A DNA stretch of 64,000 bases from Acidobacteriota bacterium (GCA_003225315.1 QHZD01000024.1:105852-169851), one strand, 5' to 3'. Shown: positions 1 through 8,553, counted from the stretch's first letter. Made by a program: numbers and translations. Notes: generated by a model not told the origin, from the sequence alone.

Positions 1-987
1 TGGTTCGGCGGCCAAACCGTGAATCCGTGGTTGCTCGAAGAAGGCGCGTCCGGCTCCAGCGCGGGTCCCGGTGCCGCAACAGCAGCAGGCCTCGTCGGCT
101 TCTCGATTGGAAGCGAGACCGGCGGAAGCATCGTCAGCCCCAGCATGCGTTGCGGCATCGCTGGGCTGCGTCCCACGTACGGCCGCGTGCCGCGCACCGG
201 CGCGATGACTCTCTGCTGGTCGCTAGACAAGCTCGGCCCCATGACCCGCACCGTCGAAGATGCGCTGCTCGTTCTGCAGGCCATCTCTGGGCCGGACGCC
301 GGTGATCTTTCGAGCGTCCCCAGCCATCTCGATTTTGATTCAAACGCCAGCATCAAGGGCCTGCGCGTCGGCTATTTCCCGGCGTGGATGAAGGAAGATC
401 CCGCCACCACCGTGGATCGCGCCGCTCTGGACATTCTTCCTAAGCTGGGCCTCGTTCCCGTGGAAGTTAGACTTCCCAACTGGCCGTACAACTCACTCAA
501 CGTGATTCTCTTCGCCGAAGGCGCGGGCGCTTTTGAGGAACTCACGCTCAGTCACGGCGTCGACCAGCTCAAGGTGCAGACGCCCGACGCCTGGCCCAAT
601 CTTTTTCGCCAGTCGCGTTTCCTCTCCGCCGTGGACTTCGTTCAGGCCGACCGTTTCCGCCGCAAGGTCGCGCAGCAGATGGCGCGCATCTTTTCGCAAG
701 TGGATTTGTTGCTCGTGCCTTCGCTGCGCGACGAAATGCTCACCATCAGCAATCAAACCGGCCATCCTTCGCTCACCTTCCGCGCCGGCTTCGTGGAAGT
801 TTCCGAAGCGCGCTCCGATTGGGCGCCCGATCCGAAGAATCCTCTGCCCAAGTTTTCTCCACCGCGCCGCGTGCCTCACGGCGTCACCTTGATCGGCCGC
901 CTCTTCGAAGAAGGCACACTCGGTCGCGTCGGCATCGCCCTCGAGCGCGCCTTCGCAGTCTCCGCCCAGCGCCCGCCCTCCTTCTGA
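1..987 (+). CDS. Amidase signature family protein (5' end outside window)
   Basis: The reading frame is open from base 1, so the N-terminal part, where the catalytic Lys of the Ser-cisSer-Lys triad would lie, is off the left edge. The visible 328 residues carry the amidase signature at about residues 16-44: ASGSSAGPG holds the cis-Ser region and GSETGGSI the nucleophile Ser. The segment PHGVTLIGRLFEEGTL near the C-terminus fits GatA-like amidases. These enzymes hydrolyse amides in the cytoplasm. No gatB or gatC is visible, so a stand-alone amidase is as likely as a transamidosome subunit; the substrate cannot be named. An internal GTG at 19 is not the real start because the family signature needs residues further upstream. 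Confidence 0.85.
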   Translation, partial: WFGGQTVNPWLLEEGASGSSAGPGAATAAGLVGFSIGSETGGSIVSPSMRCGIAGLRPTYGRVPRTGAMTLCWSLDKLGPMTRTVEDALLVLQAISGPDAGDLSSVPSHLDFDSNASIKGLRVGYFPAWMKEDPATTVDRAALDILPKLGLVPVEVRLPNWPYNSLNVILFAEGAGAFEELTLSHGVDQLKVQTPDAWPNLFRQSRFLSAVDFVQADRFRRKVAQQMARIFSQVDLLLVPSLRDEMLTISNQTGHPSLTFRAGFVEVSEARSDWAPDPKNPLPKFSPPRRVPHGVTLIGRLFEEGTLGRVGIALERAFAVSAQRPPSF

Positions 988-1097
988 TCGGCCGCGCGGT
1001 GGACCACGGGAAATGCTTGCCCTCGTATTTCCCGCCGGTCATGGACAATCCATAAGGCGTCTTGCGCGCCCGAAGGCTAGCGTTTACAATTTTTGCC

Positions 1098-1724
1098 ATG
1101 TTCGACGCGCACCGTTTCTTGCTTTTCTTTGCTGCTGCGCTGGTGCTGGCAATCACTCCGGGGCCAGGAATCTTCTATGTCTTAGCGCGCAGCCTCGCCG
1201 GAGGCCGTCGTGAGGGCATCCTTTCTTCGTTGGGCACGTTTGTGGGCGGGCTTTTCCATGTTCTCGCCGCTGCCCTTGGCGTCTCCGCAATCCTTGCTGC
1301 TTCCGCTGTGGCATTTCATACCGTCAAATACGCGGGTGCCGCCTATCTCGTTTGGCTTGGCATCCGCATGATTCGCGCGCGAAATTCGGAAATGCTCGTT
1401 AGCGCATCGCAGCCCGCCGCAGCGGGCGCTCTTCGTCAGGGGATCCTCACCGAAGTGCTCAACCCGAAGACGGCTCTATTTTTTCTTTCCTTCATTCCGC
1501 AATTCGTTGCGCCGGAGCGGGGTCACGTTTTCCTTCAATTCATAGTTCTCGGCGCTCTGTCCGTGCTGTTCAATACCGCCGCCGATCTTCTTGTGGTTGT
1601 CCTTGCCGTTCCTCTCGAAAGAAAGCTGAAAAGTAGTGTGCGTTTCCGCCGTGGCCAGCGTGTCGCGTCCGGCCTCGGCATGATCACGCTCGGGACTTAC
1701 GTCGCCATCGCCGATACGCGATAA
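1098..1724 (+). CDS. LysE/RhtB family amino-acid exporter
   Basis: A 208-residue polytopic inner-membrane protein with the family hallmark TPGPG at residues 20-24 in the first membrane helix, followed by a Gly-rich loop and several further hydrophobic segments. LysE/RhtB proteins export amino acids or related metabolites by proton antiport. Length matches the family (about 200-210). ATG at 1098 is preferred over an upstream start at 1062 because it begins right at the first membrane helix. It ends 22 bp before the oxidoreductase start on the same strand, so the two may be co-transcribed. The substrate is unknown. Confidence 0.85.
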   Translation: MFDAHRFLLFFAAALVLAITPGPGIFYVLARSLAGGRREGILSSLGTFVGGLFHVLAAALGVSAILAASAVAFHTVKYAGAAYLVWLGIRMIRARNSEMLVSASQPAAAGALRQGILTEVLNPKTALFFLSFIPQFVAPERGHVFLQFIVLGALSVLFNTAADLLVVVLAVPLERKLKSSVRFRRGQRVASGLGMITLGTYVAIADTR

Positions 1725-1746
1725 TGAATCCTTGGAGAAAATGCCG

Positions 1747-3294
1747 ATGAGCAAGAAGAAAGAAATGTCGCGCCGCAAGTTTCTCACCGAAGTTGCCGCT
1801 GGAGGCGCTGCGTGCGCCATTGTTCCCAGACACGTTCTCGGCCGCGGATTCACTCCGCCAAGCGATACGCTGAACATTGCCGGCGTTGGAGTCGGCGGCA
1901 TGGGCCGCGCCAATCTCATCAACCTCGCAAGCCAGAACATCGTCGCCTTGTGCGATGTGGACTGGGGCTATGCTGGCAAGCGGCTCGACCGGCTCGATAT
2001 CGACATCGAGCGCCTGAAGAAGCGCATCGAACTGCCGGCCCCGCCGCCTCCGGGCGAACTGCCCGGAGAGTTTGATCCCATCAAGGCCCAGGCGCGCGTG
2101 GACTTGATGGTCAAGCTCAAGACTGAACATGTGCCGAAGGCCCGCCGCTACACAGACTTTCGCGACATGCTCGAACACCAGACAGACATCGATGCCGTCG
2201 TCGTCGCCACGCCTGATCACATGCACGCCCCCATCGCCTTGGCGGCTATGGAACTCGGCAAACACGTCTACGTCCAGAAGCCGCTTTGCTGGTCAGTCGA
2301 AGAAGCGCGCAAGCTTTCGCGGCGCGCGAAGGAGACCAAAGTCGTCACGCAGATGGGCAACCAGGGTCACTCTTCGGACGAAGGACGCACCGCCGTCGAA
2401 TACGTTTGGGCTGGCGCCATCGGCGACGTTCGCGAAGTCCACATCTGGACGAATCGCCCACTCGGCTTTTGGCCTCAGGGCGTCCCGCGCCCCGCGCCGC
2501 TGAAGGACGGCCCCGAACCTCTTAAATGGAGCGGCCGCGACGTCAACACGCGTCTGGCCGCCGCGCTTTGCGGCAACTACCCCGTTCCGGGCGGCCTGGC
2601 ATGGGATCTTTTTCTTGGCACTGCCGCCTCCAACGTGGACTACCACCCCATCTACCATCCGTTCAACTGGCGCGGCTGGACCGATTGGGGCGTCGGCGCC
2701 ATCGGCGACATGGGCGCACATTTGATCGATCACACCATGTGGGCGCTTGACCTGGGCTTCCCGGCCAGCGTTGAAACCGTCTCGACGCCTTTCAATGGCG
2801 CCTCTTACCCGAGCGCCACGCTGACGTTCTACGAGTTTCCCGCGCGCGGAGCTATGCCGCCCGTCAAGCTCACCTGGTACGACGGCGGCCTCAAGCCCAA
2901 CAAGCCCGAAGAGCTCGGCGATGAAGAGTTAAACAAGGAAGGCGGCGCGCTGCTCATCGGCAGCAAGGGCAAGCTCCTGTACGACACCTACGGCTTCAAA
3001 CCCCGGCTCTTGCCCAAGTCGCTCCATGAATCGTTCGGCAAGCCGCCGCAGAAGCTTCCGCGCATCGCCGGCCAGTTCCACGAAATGAACTGGGTGGACG
3101 CCTGCAAGGGAAAAGTCGAGGCCTCCTGCCCGTTCGAGTACGCCGCGCGCCTCACGGAGGTGATGCTCCTCGGCATCGTGGCTCTTCGCGCTGGAAAGAA
3201 GATCTACTATGACAGCTCCAACATGCGCGTCACCAACGCTCTGCAAGCCAACGACTTCTTGCGCCGCGAGTACCGCCAAGGCTGGTCCATCTAA
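1747..3294 (+). CDS. Gfo/Idh/MocA family oxidoreductase, Tat-exported
   Basis: A 515-residue NAD(P)-dependent oxidoreductase. The N-terminus carries a twin-arginine signal (SRRKFL followed by a hydrophobic Ala-rich stretch), so it is probably folded with cofactor and exported. The Rossmann fold follows ([12 protein letters not shown]), then the conserved [12 protein letters not shown] and GKHVYVQKP segments, where the Lys of VQKP is the family's catalytic Lys. The C-terminal part ([13 protein letters not shown]) is typical of bacterial periplasmic sugar dehydrogenase-like members. The start is ATG 1747, nine bases after GGAG; ATG 1741 is too close to that site. Acidobacteria carry many paralogues; the sugar substrate is not determinable. 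Confidence 0.88.
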   Translation: MSKKKEMSRRKFLTEVAAGGAACAIVPRHVLGRGFTPPSDTLNIAGVGVGGMGRANLINLASQNIVALCDVDWGYAGKRLDRLDIDIERLKKRIELPAPPPPGELPGEFDPIKAQARVDLMVKLKTEHVPKARRYTDFRDMLEHQTDIDAVVVATPDHMHAPIALAAMELGKHVYVQKPLCWSVEEARKLSRRAKETKVVTQMGNQGHSSDEGRTAVEYVWAGAIGDVREVHIWTNRPLGFWPQGVPRPAPLKDGPEPLKWSGRDVNTRLAAALCGNYPVPGGLAWDLFLGTAASNVDYHPIYHPFNWRGWTDWGVGAIGDMGAHLIDHTMWALDLGFPASVETVSTPFNGASYPSATLTFYEFPARGAMPPVKLTWYDGGLKPNKPEELGDEELNKEGGALLIGSKGKLLYDTYGFKPRLLPKSLHESFGKPPQKLPRIAGQFHEMNWVDACKGKVEASCPFEYAARLTEVMLLGIVALRAGKKIYYDSSNMRVTNALQANDFLRREYRQGWSI

Positions 3295-3340
3295 AGCTCG
3301 CCTTCCACGGCGCCCGCACGCATCCTCCGGCCCTGTAGAG

Positions 3341-3358
3341 GCTGGGCTTTAGCCCAGC
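3341..3358. repeat. Short palindrome, REP-like
   Basis: GCTGGGCT-TT-AGCCCAGC, an 8-bp perfect inverted repeat in the gap between the oxidoreductase and the convergent 147-residue gene. A similar GAGGCTGGGCTT core recurs after the ligase stop near 34770. It could also act as a weak terminator for the oxidoreductase, but no T-run follows. Confidence 0.5.
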
Positions 3359-3431
3359 TCTTCGCTCCGTCAGCTACCCGCCCGTCATTTCGACCAACGG
3401 GAGAAATCTCTCTTCCCGGCTCACTCCCATG

Positions 3432-3462
3432 TTTGTCATGCCGAGCGCAGCGAAGCATCTGC
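3432..3462. repeat. Dispersed repeat (GTCATGCCGAGCGCAGCGAAG type)
   Basis: The sequence reading TTTGTCATGCCGAGCGC followed by AGCGAAGCATCTGC is related, in inverse orientation, to the element at 8481-8533 (GCAGATTCCTCGCT ... CGCTCGGAATGACAAAC). Here it overlaps the 3' end of the minus-strand gene ending at 3436 and supplies its last codons and its TGA stop. Confidence 0.55.
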
Positions 3463-3879
3463 TTTTCTCCGCACACTTCCCCAACGTTCAATGTATTCGT
3501 GTTGGGAGATGTGGATGGACTGCGGGAGAGTTTGGGCCAGGTAGGCGACGGTGCGAGCGGCTCTGGGTTTTACATCGCCGCGGACAACTGCGGGGATGAG
3601 GCGTGCCAGAGCGGTGCTGAGATCGCAGGCGGAAAGGTAGTCGCCGGAGAAGAAGGAGGCCAGGTCTTTGCCGAGTTTTTGCGCGGTGCGGGCGCGGGCT
3701 TCTTTTTGGGCGTGGTAGAAGCAGAAGTGGGGATTATCGCGGAGGCGAGGAGTGCGGCAACGGCGGCCATCCGAGAAAGAGAAGATACAGAGGGACACGC
3801 GGTCGGTTTTATTTGTGGCCGTAAGACGGCCAACTTTACGTGCGGCCGTAGAACGGCCGACTGCTTTGAGAGAGGACAT
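3436..3879 (-). CDS. Conserved hypothetical protein with Cys/His motif
   Basis: A 147-residue protein. A good ribosome site (AAGGAG) precedes ATG 3879. The conserved core starts near residue 30: LCIFSFSDGRRCRTPR, then PHFCFYHAQ, giving a Cys-Cys...Cys-x2-His arrangement that may bind a metal. This type of small protein (RxCR-P...FCxxH) recurs in many copies in acidobacterial genomes; no function is known to me. The ends are odd: residues 6-22 are encoded by two GGCCGT-N3-ACGGCC palindromes, and the last residues (ADASLRSA plus stop) are encoded by a dispersed repeat. Both ends may therefore be repeat-derived additions to an older core. It is convergent with the oxidoreductase. Confidence 0.65.
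   Translation of the reverse strand: MSSLKAVGRSTAARKVGRLTATNKTDRVSLCIFSFSDGRRCRTPRLRDNPHFCFYHAQKEARARTAQKLGKDLASFFSGDYLSACDLSTALARLIPAVVRGDVKPRAARTVAYLAQTLPQSIHISQHEYIERWGSVRRKADASLRSA
3817..3858. repeat. Tandem GGCCGT-N3-ACGGCC palindromes
   Basis: GGCCGTAAGACGGCC at 3817-3831 and GGCCGTAGAACGGCC at 3844-3858, each a perfect 6-bp inverted repeat with a 3-base loop, 27 bp apart. They lie inside the N-terminal coding region of the minus-strand gene that starts at 3879. Confidence 0.7.
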
Positions 3880-4248
3880 AAAAGTCTCCTTAGAGTTGAG
3901 TTTTGGGATGCTGAGTAAAAAAGAGGACAGGCTGAAGCCTATCCCACCAAAAACAAGAACGCCGGCAAGGATGCCGGCGCTACGAACATGGTCCTAAAAC
4001 ACAAACGCCCCGCTGGATGGCGAGGCGCAATTTTCAACAGAGATATTATATCACAACGGTAATGCAGGTCGAAGCAAAAATAGAGGCAAGACCAGCACCC
4101 TGAGAACCGTGGGGTGCGGTACCCTGCGAGCGTCTGCGCCACACACGCCTGGAGGTCACCCGTCAACTTGCCTGGCTAAGAGACAGGCAAGAATGTGTGT
4201 CCTACATACAACAACTTCCTGGCTAAGAGACAGGCAAGAATGCCTGTC
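3880..4248. other. Gene-free stretch filled with REP-like repeats
   Basis: No credible coding region. It holds a GCCGGCA-AGGA-TGCCGGC palindrome at 3961-3978 followed by GCTAC, and two near-identical 35-bp copies of a GACAGGCA palindrome element at 4171-4205 and 4218-4252. The remainder (about 3985-4165) shows nothing I recognise apart from an AT-rich patch near 4043-4052. This divides the two divergent genes starting at 3879 (minus) and ending at 4249 (minus). Confidence 0.6.
3961..3983. repeat. REP-like palindrome (GCCGGCA-AGGA-TGCCGGC)
   Basis: A perfect 7-bp inverted repeat with an AGGA centre, followed by GCTAC. Its architecture (CAAGRATG centre, CTAC at the edge) matches the GACAGGCA elements nearby, suggesting one repeat family with diverged stems. 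Confidence 0.6.
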
Positions 4249-4252
4249 CTAC
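4171..4252. repeat. Two tandem 35-bp REP-like repeats
   Basis: Copies at 4171-4205 and 4218-4252, 47 bp apart, differ at two positions. The second contains the perfect palindrome GACAGGCA-AGAA-TGCCTGTC (4229-4248) and ends in CTAC. Read on the minus strand, its edge GTAGGACAGGC provides the TAG stop of the S41 peptidase gene. Related sequences occur at 40835-40907. Confidence 0.75.
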
Positions 4253-5592
4253 TGTTTGGAGGCGAGTTTTTCGGCGGCGAGTTTTTGGGCGGTGGCGAGG
4301 GCGTCGGCGGCGGGAATCTTTACGTCGGGTTCGACGCCGGTGCCTTCCCAATTGGTTTTGCTGATGGGATTGATGGCGCGGGCAAAGGGAACTCCGATCA
4401 TGAAATGGGCGTCAATACGGTGACCGGAGACGGGATGGGCGCCGCCTCCGGTGGTTTCGCCAATGAGGGTGGCGCGCTTGAGGTTCTTGAGGTTGTAGCT
4501 GAACTCTTCGGCGCCGGAGAAAGTCTGCTTGGAGGTGAGCACATAGGCGGGCTTGCCGTCCAAACGCTTGCCGGACACGTAGGGCAAAGTCCAATACTGA
4601 TGGGTGGAATCGTCCTTGCGCTCCCAGATATCGTTCAGGTGAGTGGGTTCTGAGAAAAGGTAGGTGGATAGGAAGGCGATCATTTTGGGATCGCCGCCGC
4701 CGTTTTCGCGGAGGTCGAAAATGATGGCGTCCACGTTGGCGAGGAAATTCATGGCGGCGACGGCGGTGGGGCCGCACACGTCCGGGTCAGCGAAAAAATT
4801 GAACTTGAGGTAGCCGACGTTGCCGGAGAGGATCTCCACCTTGTCAAAGCCACAGTTCATGCGTTCCATATCCTTGCGGTAACGGGCGCGGTCCTCGGCA
4901 TTGGGCGGGCCCGCGGGACGGTCCGGCAGAGGCGCGGGGCTGAAGTTCACGCGGAGGTGCTTGTCATGGCTCACTTCCTGGAAATTGTCGGTGAGCATTT
5001 TGGCAAAGGCGTCACCATCGGTGATGGAATCGTAGTCACCTTTTTTCTGTTTTGCTTTGACTAAGTCTCCCATTTTTTTCGCCGTTTCCGGGAAGACGTA
5101 AGACTCATTGAGCTGGTCGATGGCGCCGTCAATGACGCGCGTTCGCGTGGCAGCGTCAATCTTGTAGTTCAAATCCGACAGCTTGGTGCCGGGAGGGACG
5201 GCGCGCACTCCAAAGCCAACGACTTGGGCGGGATCGCTGTCTTTCACTTCGAGCTTGCCGATGGCGGTTGTTTCGCTGCGGCGCTCCTTGACGAGGAATT
5301 CAAGGCGCAGCGGTTCGCTCTTGACGATTTGGAGCAGGTCGAAACCGCCGGTCATGCCACGGAAGTGCATCTCCTGGTCCACGGGCTTGCCGGGATCGTA
5401 CTTATGGAAGTACGCGTCGAGCTGGGCGCGGTCACCACTGTTGAAGGCTTCGAGCCAAGCTTTGAAGGTGCGGCCCGCCGGAGTATCGGGAATCGCGGGC
5501 GGCGCCTGGGGTGTCGCTTGCGTGGCCAATGCGGCCGCCAAAGCTAAAAGCAAAGCGAAGCATGATCTGGAGAACAATAATCTGGAGAACAT
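4249..5592 (-). CDS. S41 family peptidase (tail-specific protease-like)
   Basis: A 447-residue exported serine peptidase. A signal peptide (hydrophobic LLLALAAALA) covers the first 25 or so residues. A helical N-terminal region of the retinoid-binding-protein/tricorn type follows, and the S41 catalytic core lies in the C-terminal 200 residues: DAIIFDLRENGGG, then TSKQTFSGAEEF, whose Ser (about residue 357) is the nucleophile, and ATLIGETTGGG. No clear PDZ domain is seen, as in the shorter S41 members. A purine-rich site (GAGGTG) precedes ATG 5592. The stop codon lies inside a dispersed repeat. The substrate is unknown. Confidence 0.85.
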   Translation of the reverse strand: MFSRLLFSRSCFALLLALAAALATQATPQAPPAIPDTPAGRTFKAWLEAFNSGDRAQLDAYFHKYDPGKPVDQEMHFRGMTGGFDLLQIVKSEPLRLEFLVKERRSETTAIGKLEVKDSDPAQVVGFGVRAVPPGTKLSDLNYKIDAATRTRVIDGAIDQLNESYVFPETAKKMGDLVKAKQKKGDYDSITDGDAFAKMLTDNFQEVSHDKHLRVNFSPAPLPDRPAGPPNAEDRARYRKDMERMNCGFDKVEILSGNVGYLKFNFFADPDVCGPTAVAAMNFLANVDAIIFDLRENGGGDPKMIAFLSTYLFSEPTHLNDIWERKDDSTHQYWTLPYVSGKRLDGKPAYVLTSKQTFSGAEEFSYNLKNLKRATLIGETTGGGAHPVSGHRIDAHFMIGVPFARAINPISKTNWEGTGVEPDVKIPAADALATAQKLAAEKLASKQ

Positions 5593-5927
5593 GGGTGCAC
5601 CTCAACGGGAATTGTAGCTGGTCAGTTTGAATTCTGACCCCGATTGTCACGATTAAGAAATTCAAACTGACACATTGCCCGAGGAATTCCCGATAGGAAC
5701 GTTTGACGGGCGAAGTATAACACCGGGACTGCGGGCGCTGGAATGGTGTAAAGCTTCCGGAGACAGAAATGGAGTTGGTGCTTTAGCCGCACTGTTACAT
5801 TATCAGGAATTCTTATGCAGAATTAAAAAGCTTGCTAACTCCGTAAATCTGGACTAGAGTGCGCTCACTTTCCCCCGGAACTCTATCCGCATCATCGAAA
5901 TCAGGTCAAAGCAAGAAGGAGCGCTCG
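5593..5927. other. Intergenic region with an IS-end-like inverted repeat
   Basis: Divergent promoter region between the S41 peptidase and the exported protein at 5928. It holds a 13-bp inverted repeat at 5621-5671 (see separate entry). The rest is comparatively AT-rich from 5780 to 5850, consistent with a promoter for the plus-strand gene. A 60-codon open frame at 5675-5857 has no recognisable features. Confidence 0.5.
5621..5671. repeat. 13-bp inverted repeat, possible mobile-element remnant
   Basis: GTCAGTTTGAATT (5621-5633) is repeated in perfect inverse as AATTCAAACTGAC (5659-5671) around 25 bp. Such GTCAGTTTGAAT-type ends resemble insertion-sequence termini, but no transposase is present, so it could be an excision scar, a tiny MITE or an operator. 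Confidence 0.45.
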
Positions 5928-6731
5928 ATGAATCGACGAATCTCGAAGGTAGCAATACTGCTGTGCACCCTGGTGGCTTGGGCAGGTATTTTGCCGGCCG
6001 GCGGCCAGGACGGCGGCAAGAAGAAGATGACGAACCAAGATGTCATGGACATGTTTTCCATGGGGTTGGGAGAAGATGTAATCCTGGAGAAAATCCGCAC
6101 TGCGCCGGAAACCGATTTTGCGACGGACCTGGAGGCCTTAAAGGCTTTGAAGGCCGCGCACGTTTCCGATCCGGTGATCCGAACGATGATCAATCCCAAA
6201 GCGGCAGCTGCGGCTACTGCCAGCGCGGCTGCACCGGCTGCGGCAAATCCCGACGTCCCCGAGGACATCGGAGTTTACATCAAGGTGAGAGGCAAACTCG
6301 TGGATGTGACCCCGGAGGTTGTGGGATGGAAAACGGGCGGCGCGCTGAAGAGCTTTGCGACCAACGGACTGACCAAAGGGCACGTTAACGGAACAATCCA
6401 AGGGCCAAAGAGCGCGCTGCAGATCGCGACGAACGCGGAATTCATCATTAAGTGCCCCGAAGGCACCGGCGTCACCGAGTATCAATTGCTGCGCCTGGAC
6501 ATGAAGGGCGACCGGCGCGAATTTCGCTCCGTAACAGGGGGCATTATCCATTCCTCAGGTGGAGCTGAGAAAAATGCGGAGAAATTCGATTACGAAAAAG
6601 TCGCTCCGCGCGTTTTCAGACTGAAGCTGCCGCCGCTCAAGAAGGGCGAGTTCGGCATTTTGCCACCGGGCAGCACGTCCGGGAACGTGGCTTCATCCGG
6701 CAAGATGTATACTTTCGGGGTCATAGAGTAG
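5928..6731 (+). CDS. Exported protein of unknown function
   Basis: A 267-residue protein with a signal peptide (VAILLCTLVAWAGILPAGG) starting at ATG 5928, seven bases after AAGGAG. Residues 33-70 (MTNQDVMDMFSMGLGEDVIL and on) form a short helical module, seen in acidobacterial exported proteins, predicted to sit before a low-complexity Ala/Pro linker (about residues 90-110). The C-terminal 150 residues (GVYIKVRGKLVDVTPEVVGW, then GILPPGS) look like a compact beta-rich domain. No enzyme motif is visible. It is convergent with the PEGA protein, with a hairpin between them. Function unknown; periplasmic or lipid-associated location is inferred from the signal only. Confidence 0.7.
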   Translation: MNRRISKVAILLCTLVAWAGILPAGGQDGGKKKMTNQDVMDMFSMGLGEDVILEKIRTAPETDFATDLEALKALKAAHVSDPVIRTMINPKAAAAATASAAAPAAANPDVPEDIGVYIKVRGKLVDVTPEVVGWKTGGALKSFATNGLTKGHVNGTIQGPKSALQIATNAEFIIKCPEGTGVTEYQLLRLDMKGDRREFRSVTGGIIHSSGGAEKNAEKFDYEKVAPRVFRLKLPPLKKGEFGILPPGSTSGNVASSGKMYTFGVIE

Positions 6732-6758
6732 AGCCGCAAACATTCGAGCACGAGGATA

Positions 6759-6783
6759 GAGAGGGCGAGACATGCGCCCTCTC
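6759..6783. terminator. Candidate bidirectional terminator hairpin
   Basis: GAGAGGGCG-agacatg-CGCCCTCTC, a 9-bp perfect stem placed between two convergent genes (stops at 6731 and 6803). The T-tract is short, so termination strength is uncertain. Confidence 0.6.
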
Positions 6784-6802
6784 TTATGTGCAGAGGACGT
6801 GT

Positions 6803-7717
6803 TTACTTTGTATCTGGTTCCAAGTCGGCAGTGAGGTTTACGACTTCCCCGGAAACCCGCAGTTTCCGCTCCCAATTCCTGAATCCATGTTTGCGAAGAA
6901 GCACGAGGTGATCACCCGGGAGAACTTTCAGAGTCTCCGGGGTGTTGCCGACAAAGTTTCCATCGAATTCGATTTCCGCGCCGACGGGAGAAGAGGAGAT
7001 GGAAACAGCGACGGTCAGTTCACTTTTGGCGGAGGGCTCGCTGGTTTTGGGGGCGACTAACATTTGCGCCGGGGGAGCGCTGACCGCCGAGGAACCCTTG
7101 GCCTGGAAAGCGATGTCTTCCAGCAAAGTGTCGCCATTGACATAGACAGTAAAAGACGATCCCTGGCGAATCTCAATGTCCTTCCCATGCTTGAGAAGGA
7201 CGAACGGCGCTCCAACGCCGAGGGTGAGCGAAGCTGCCGCCAACATCTCACCGCTCATATCCAATCCTTGTCCACCCCCGCGGGCTTGCTGGAAAGCGCG
7301 CAAGGGAATGCTCTGGCTGTTGAAGAGCTTGATGGAATCCGCGGATATATCAATCTTGCCTCCCCGGCCCATCATGCGCTTGTGCTCGGCGGAAACGACT
7401 TTTCCTTTCACTAGCGCGCCCTCGGGAACAATAATTTTGCCGTTCACAACAATTTCGTCGTCGACCAAATAATCCACTTCATCACCGACTTTGGCGTATT
7501 GGGAATAAACGCCGCGCTTGAGCTTCATCTTGATGGGCGTTCCATCTTTGATGAGGAGCTTTTGTGCTGGCGACGTGGATTGTGCGGCGGACCCTTGCGC
7601 AGATGTTTTTTCGCTGCCCGGATTCTGCGAACGTGCCAGCGGAGCGAAAATCAGGGCATGCACCAGAAGAATGGCGCCAGGACGAATGGCGAAAGAGGAG
7701 GGCATGGACTTGCGCAA
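6803..7717 (-). CDS. Exported PEGA-domain protein
   Basis: A 304-residue protein with an N-terminal hydrophobic signal (GAILLVHALIFAPLA). A central beta-rich region (GTPIKMKLKRGVYSQYAKVG, then VPEGALVKGKVV) resembles the exported conjugation/TrbI-like beta domain seen in acidobacterial proteins. The C-terminal 70 residues are a PEGA domain (SISSSPVGAEIEFDGNFVG and TPETLKVLPGDH), a surface-layer-associated beta module. Two starts are close (7717 and 7705); neither has a strong ribosome site. It lies 64 bp downstream of a minus-strand phoU but is not obviously part of that regulon. Function unknown. Confidence 0.72.
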   Translation of the reverse strand: MRKSMPSSFAIRPGAILLVHALIFAPLARSQNPGSEKTSAQGSAAQSTSPAQKLLIKDGTPIKMKLKRGVYSQYAKVGDEVDYLVDDEIVVNGKIIVPEGALVKGKVVSAEHKRMMGRGGKIDISADSIKLFNSQSIPLRAFQQARGGGQGLDMSGEMLAAASLTLGVGAPFVLLKHGKDIEIRQGSSFTVYVNGDTLLEDIAFQAKGSSAVSAPPAQMLVAPKTSEPSAKSELTVAVSISSSPVGAEIEFDGNFVGNTPETLKVLPGDHLVLLRKHGFRNWERKLRVSGEVVNLTADLEPDTK

Positions 7718-7781
7718 ACTCTAGCAGAGTCCGCGGCTGGCGACAATGCCGCGTTGGCCAGCAGCAGTGAGCAAAGCAGCG

Positions 7782-8447
7782 CTAGCGGCGGTCGGCGATG
7801 TTGTGGCGGATGTCCTGGCCCTGGACGAGGTAGATGACGTCTTCGGCGATGTTGGTGGCGTGGTCGCCGATGCGCTCTAGGTTTTTGGCGACGAGGATCA
7901 ATTCGAACGCGGGAAAGACGACGCTGGAATCGCCCATCATGTAGGTAAGCAATTCGCGGAAAATCTGATCGCGATAGTGGTCCACCTGATCGTCGGTGGC
8001 GAGGACGCTTTGCGCGAGCTCGACGTCGCGGCGGACGACGGCGTTGAGAGCGTTGCGGACCATTTCCTCGACGAGTTCGCTCATACGCGGGAGATCGACG
8101 TAGGGCTTGACGCGCGGGTGGCGGAGGACGCGGAGGGCGCCCTGCGCGATGTTGACAGCCTGATCGCCGATGCGCTCGAGATCGTTGTTGATACGCGAAA
8201 CCGCCAGGACGAAGCGGAGATCAGTGGCCATCAACTGGTGCAGGGCGAGAAGCTGGACGACGCGGTCGTCGACTTCCATCTGAAGCTCGTTGATGGCGTC
8301 TTCTTCCTCGAGGACGCGTTTGGCGAGCTGCTCATCGGTTTCCAAAACGGCGTGGACGGACTGGTGAACGGCGCGCTCCGCGAGGCTGCCCATCCAGAGC
8401 AGGCGCTCTTTCAACTCGTTCAGGTCTTTTTCGAAGTGGCGTTCCAT
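7782..8447 (-). CDS. phoU: Phosphate transport system regulator PhoU (copy 1)
   Basis: A 221-residue all-helical protein with two PhoU repeats; the metal-binding signatures appear as NNDLERIGDQAVNIA (about residues 85-100) and KNLERIGDHATNIAED (about 185-200). PhoU links PstSCAB activity to the sensor kinase PhoR and keeps the Pho regulon off when phosphate is sufficient. It is the last gene of the pst series, 106 bp after pstB, with a dispersed repeat between. Length is normal for the family. A second, longer PhoU is encoded at 14886-15689. Confidence 0.93.
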   Translation of the reverse strand: MERHFEKDLNELKERLLWMGSLAERAVHQSVHAVLETDEQLAKRVLEEEDAINELQMEVDDRVVQLLALHQLMATDLRFVLAVSRINNDLERIGDQAVNIAQGALRVLRHPRVKPYVDLPRMSELVEEMVRNALNAVVRRDVELAQSVLATDDQVDHYRDQIFRELLTYMMGDSSVVFPAFELILVAKNLERIGDHATNIAEDVIYLVQGQDIRHNIADRR

Positions 8448-8477
8448 GAACCCTTCCCGTAATTCTCAGGCCCAAAA

Positions 8478-8536
8478 GCAGATTCCTCGCTCCGCGAAAC
8501 CGACCGGAGCGCGAAAAGCGCGCTTCGCTCGGAATG
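8478..8536. repeat. Dispersed repeat between pstB and phoU
   Basis: AAGCAGATTCCTCGCTCCGC, a short spacer with GCGC-rich inverted parts, then CGCTCGGAATGACAAAC. It is the inverse counterpart of the element at 3432-3462. It occupies most of the pstB-phoU gap and may affect mRNA stability. Confidence 0.5.
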
Positions 8537-8553
8537 ACAAACAAGAAAAACCG

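Noticed and set aside
5675..5857. 60-codon open frame between two genes
   Set aside because: No ribosome site and no recognisable residues; it overlaps the 13-bp repeat region.
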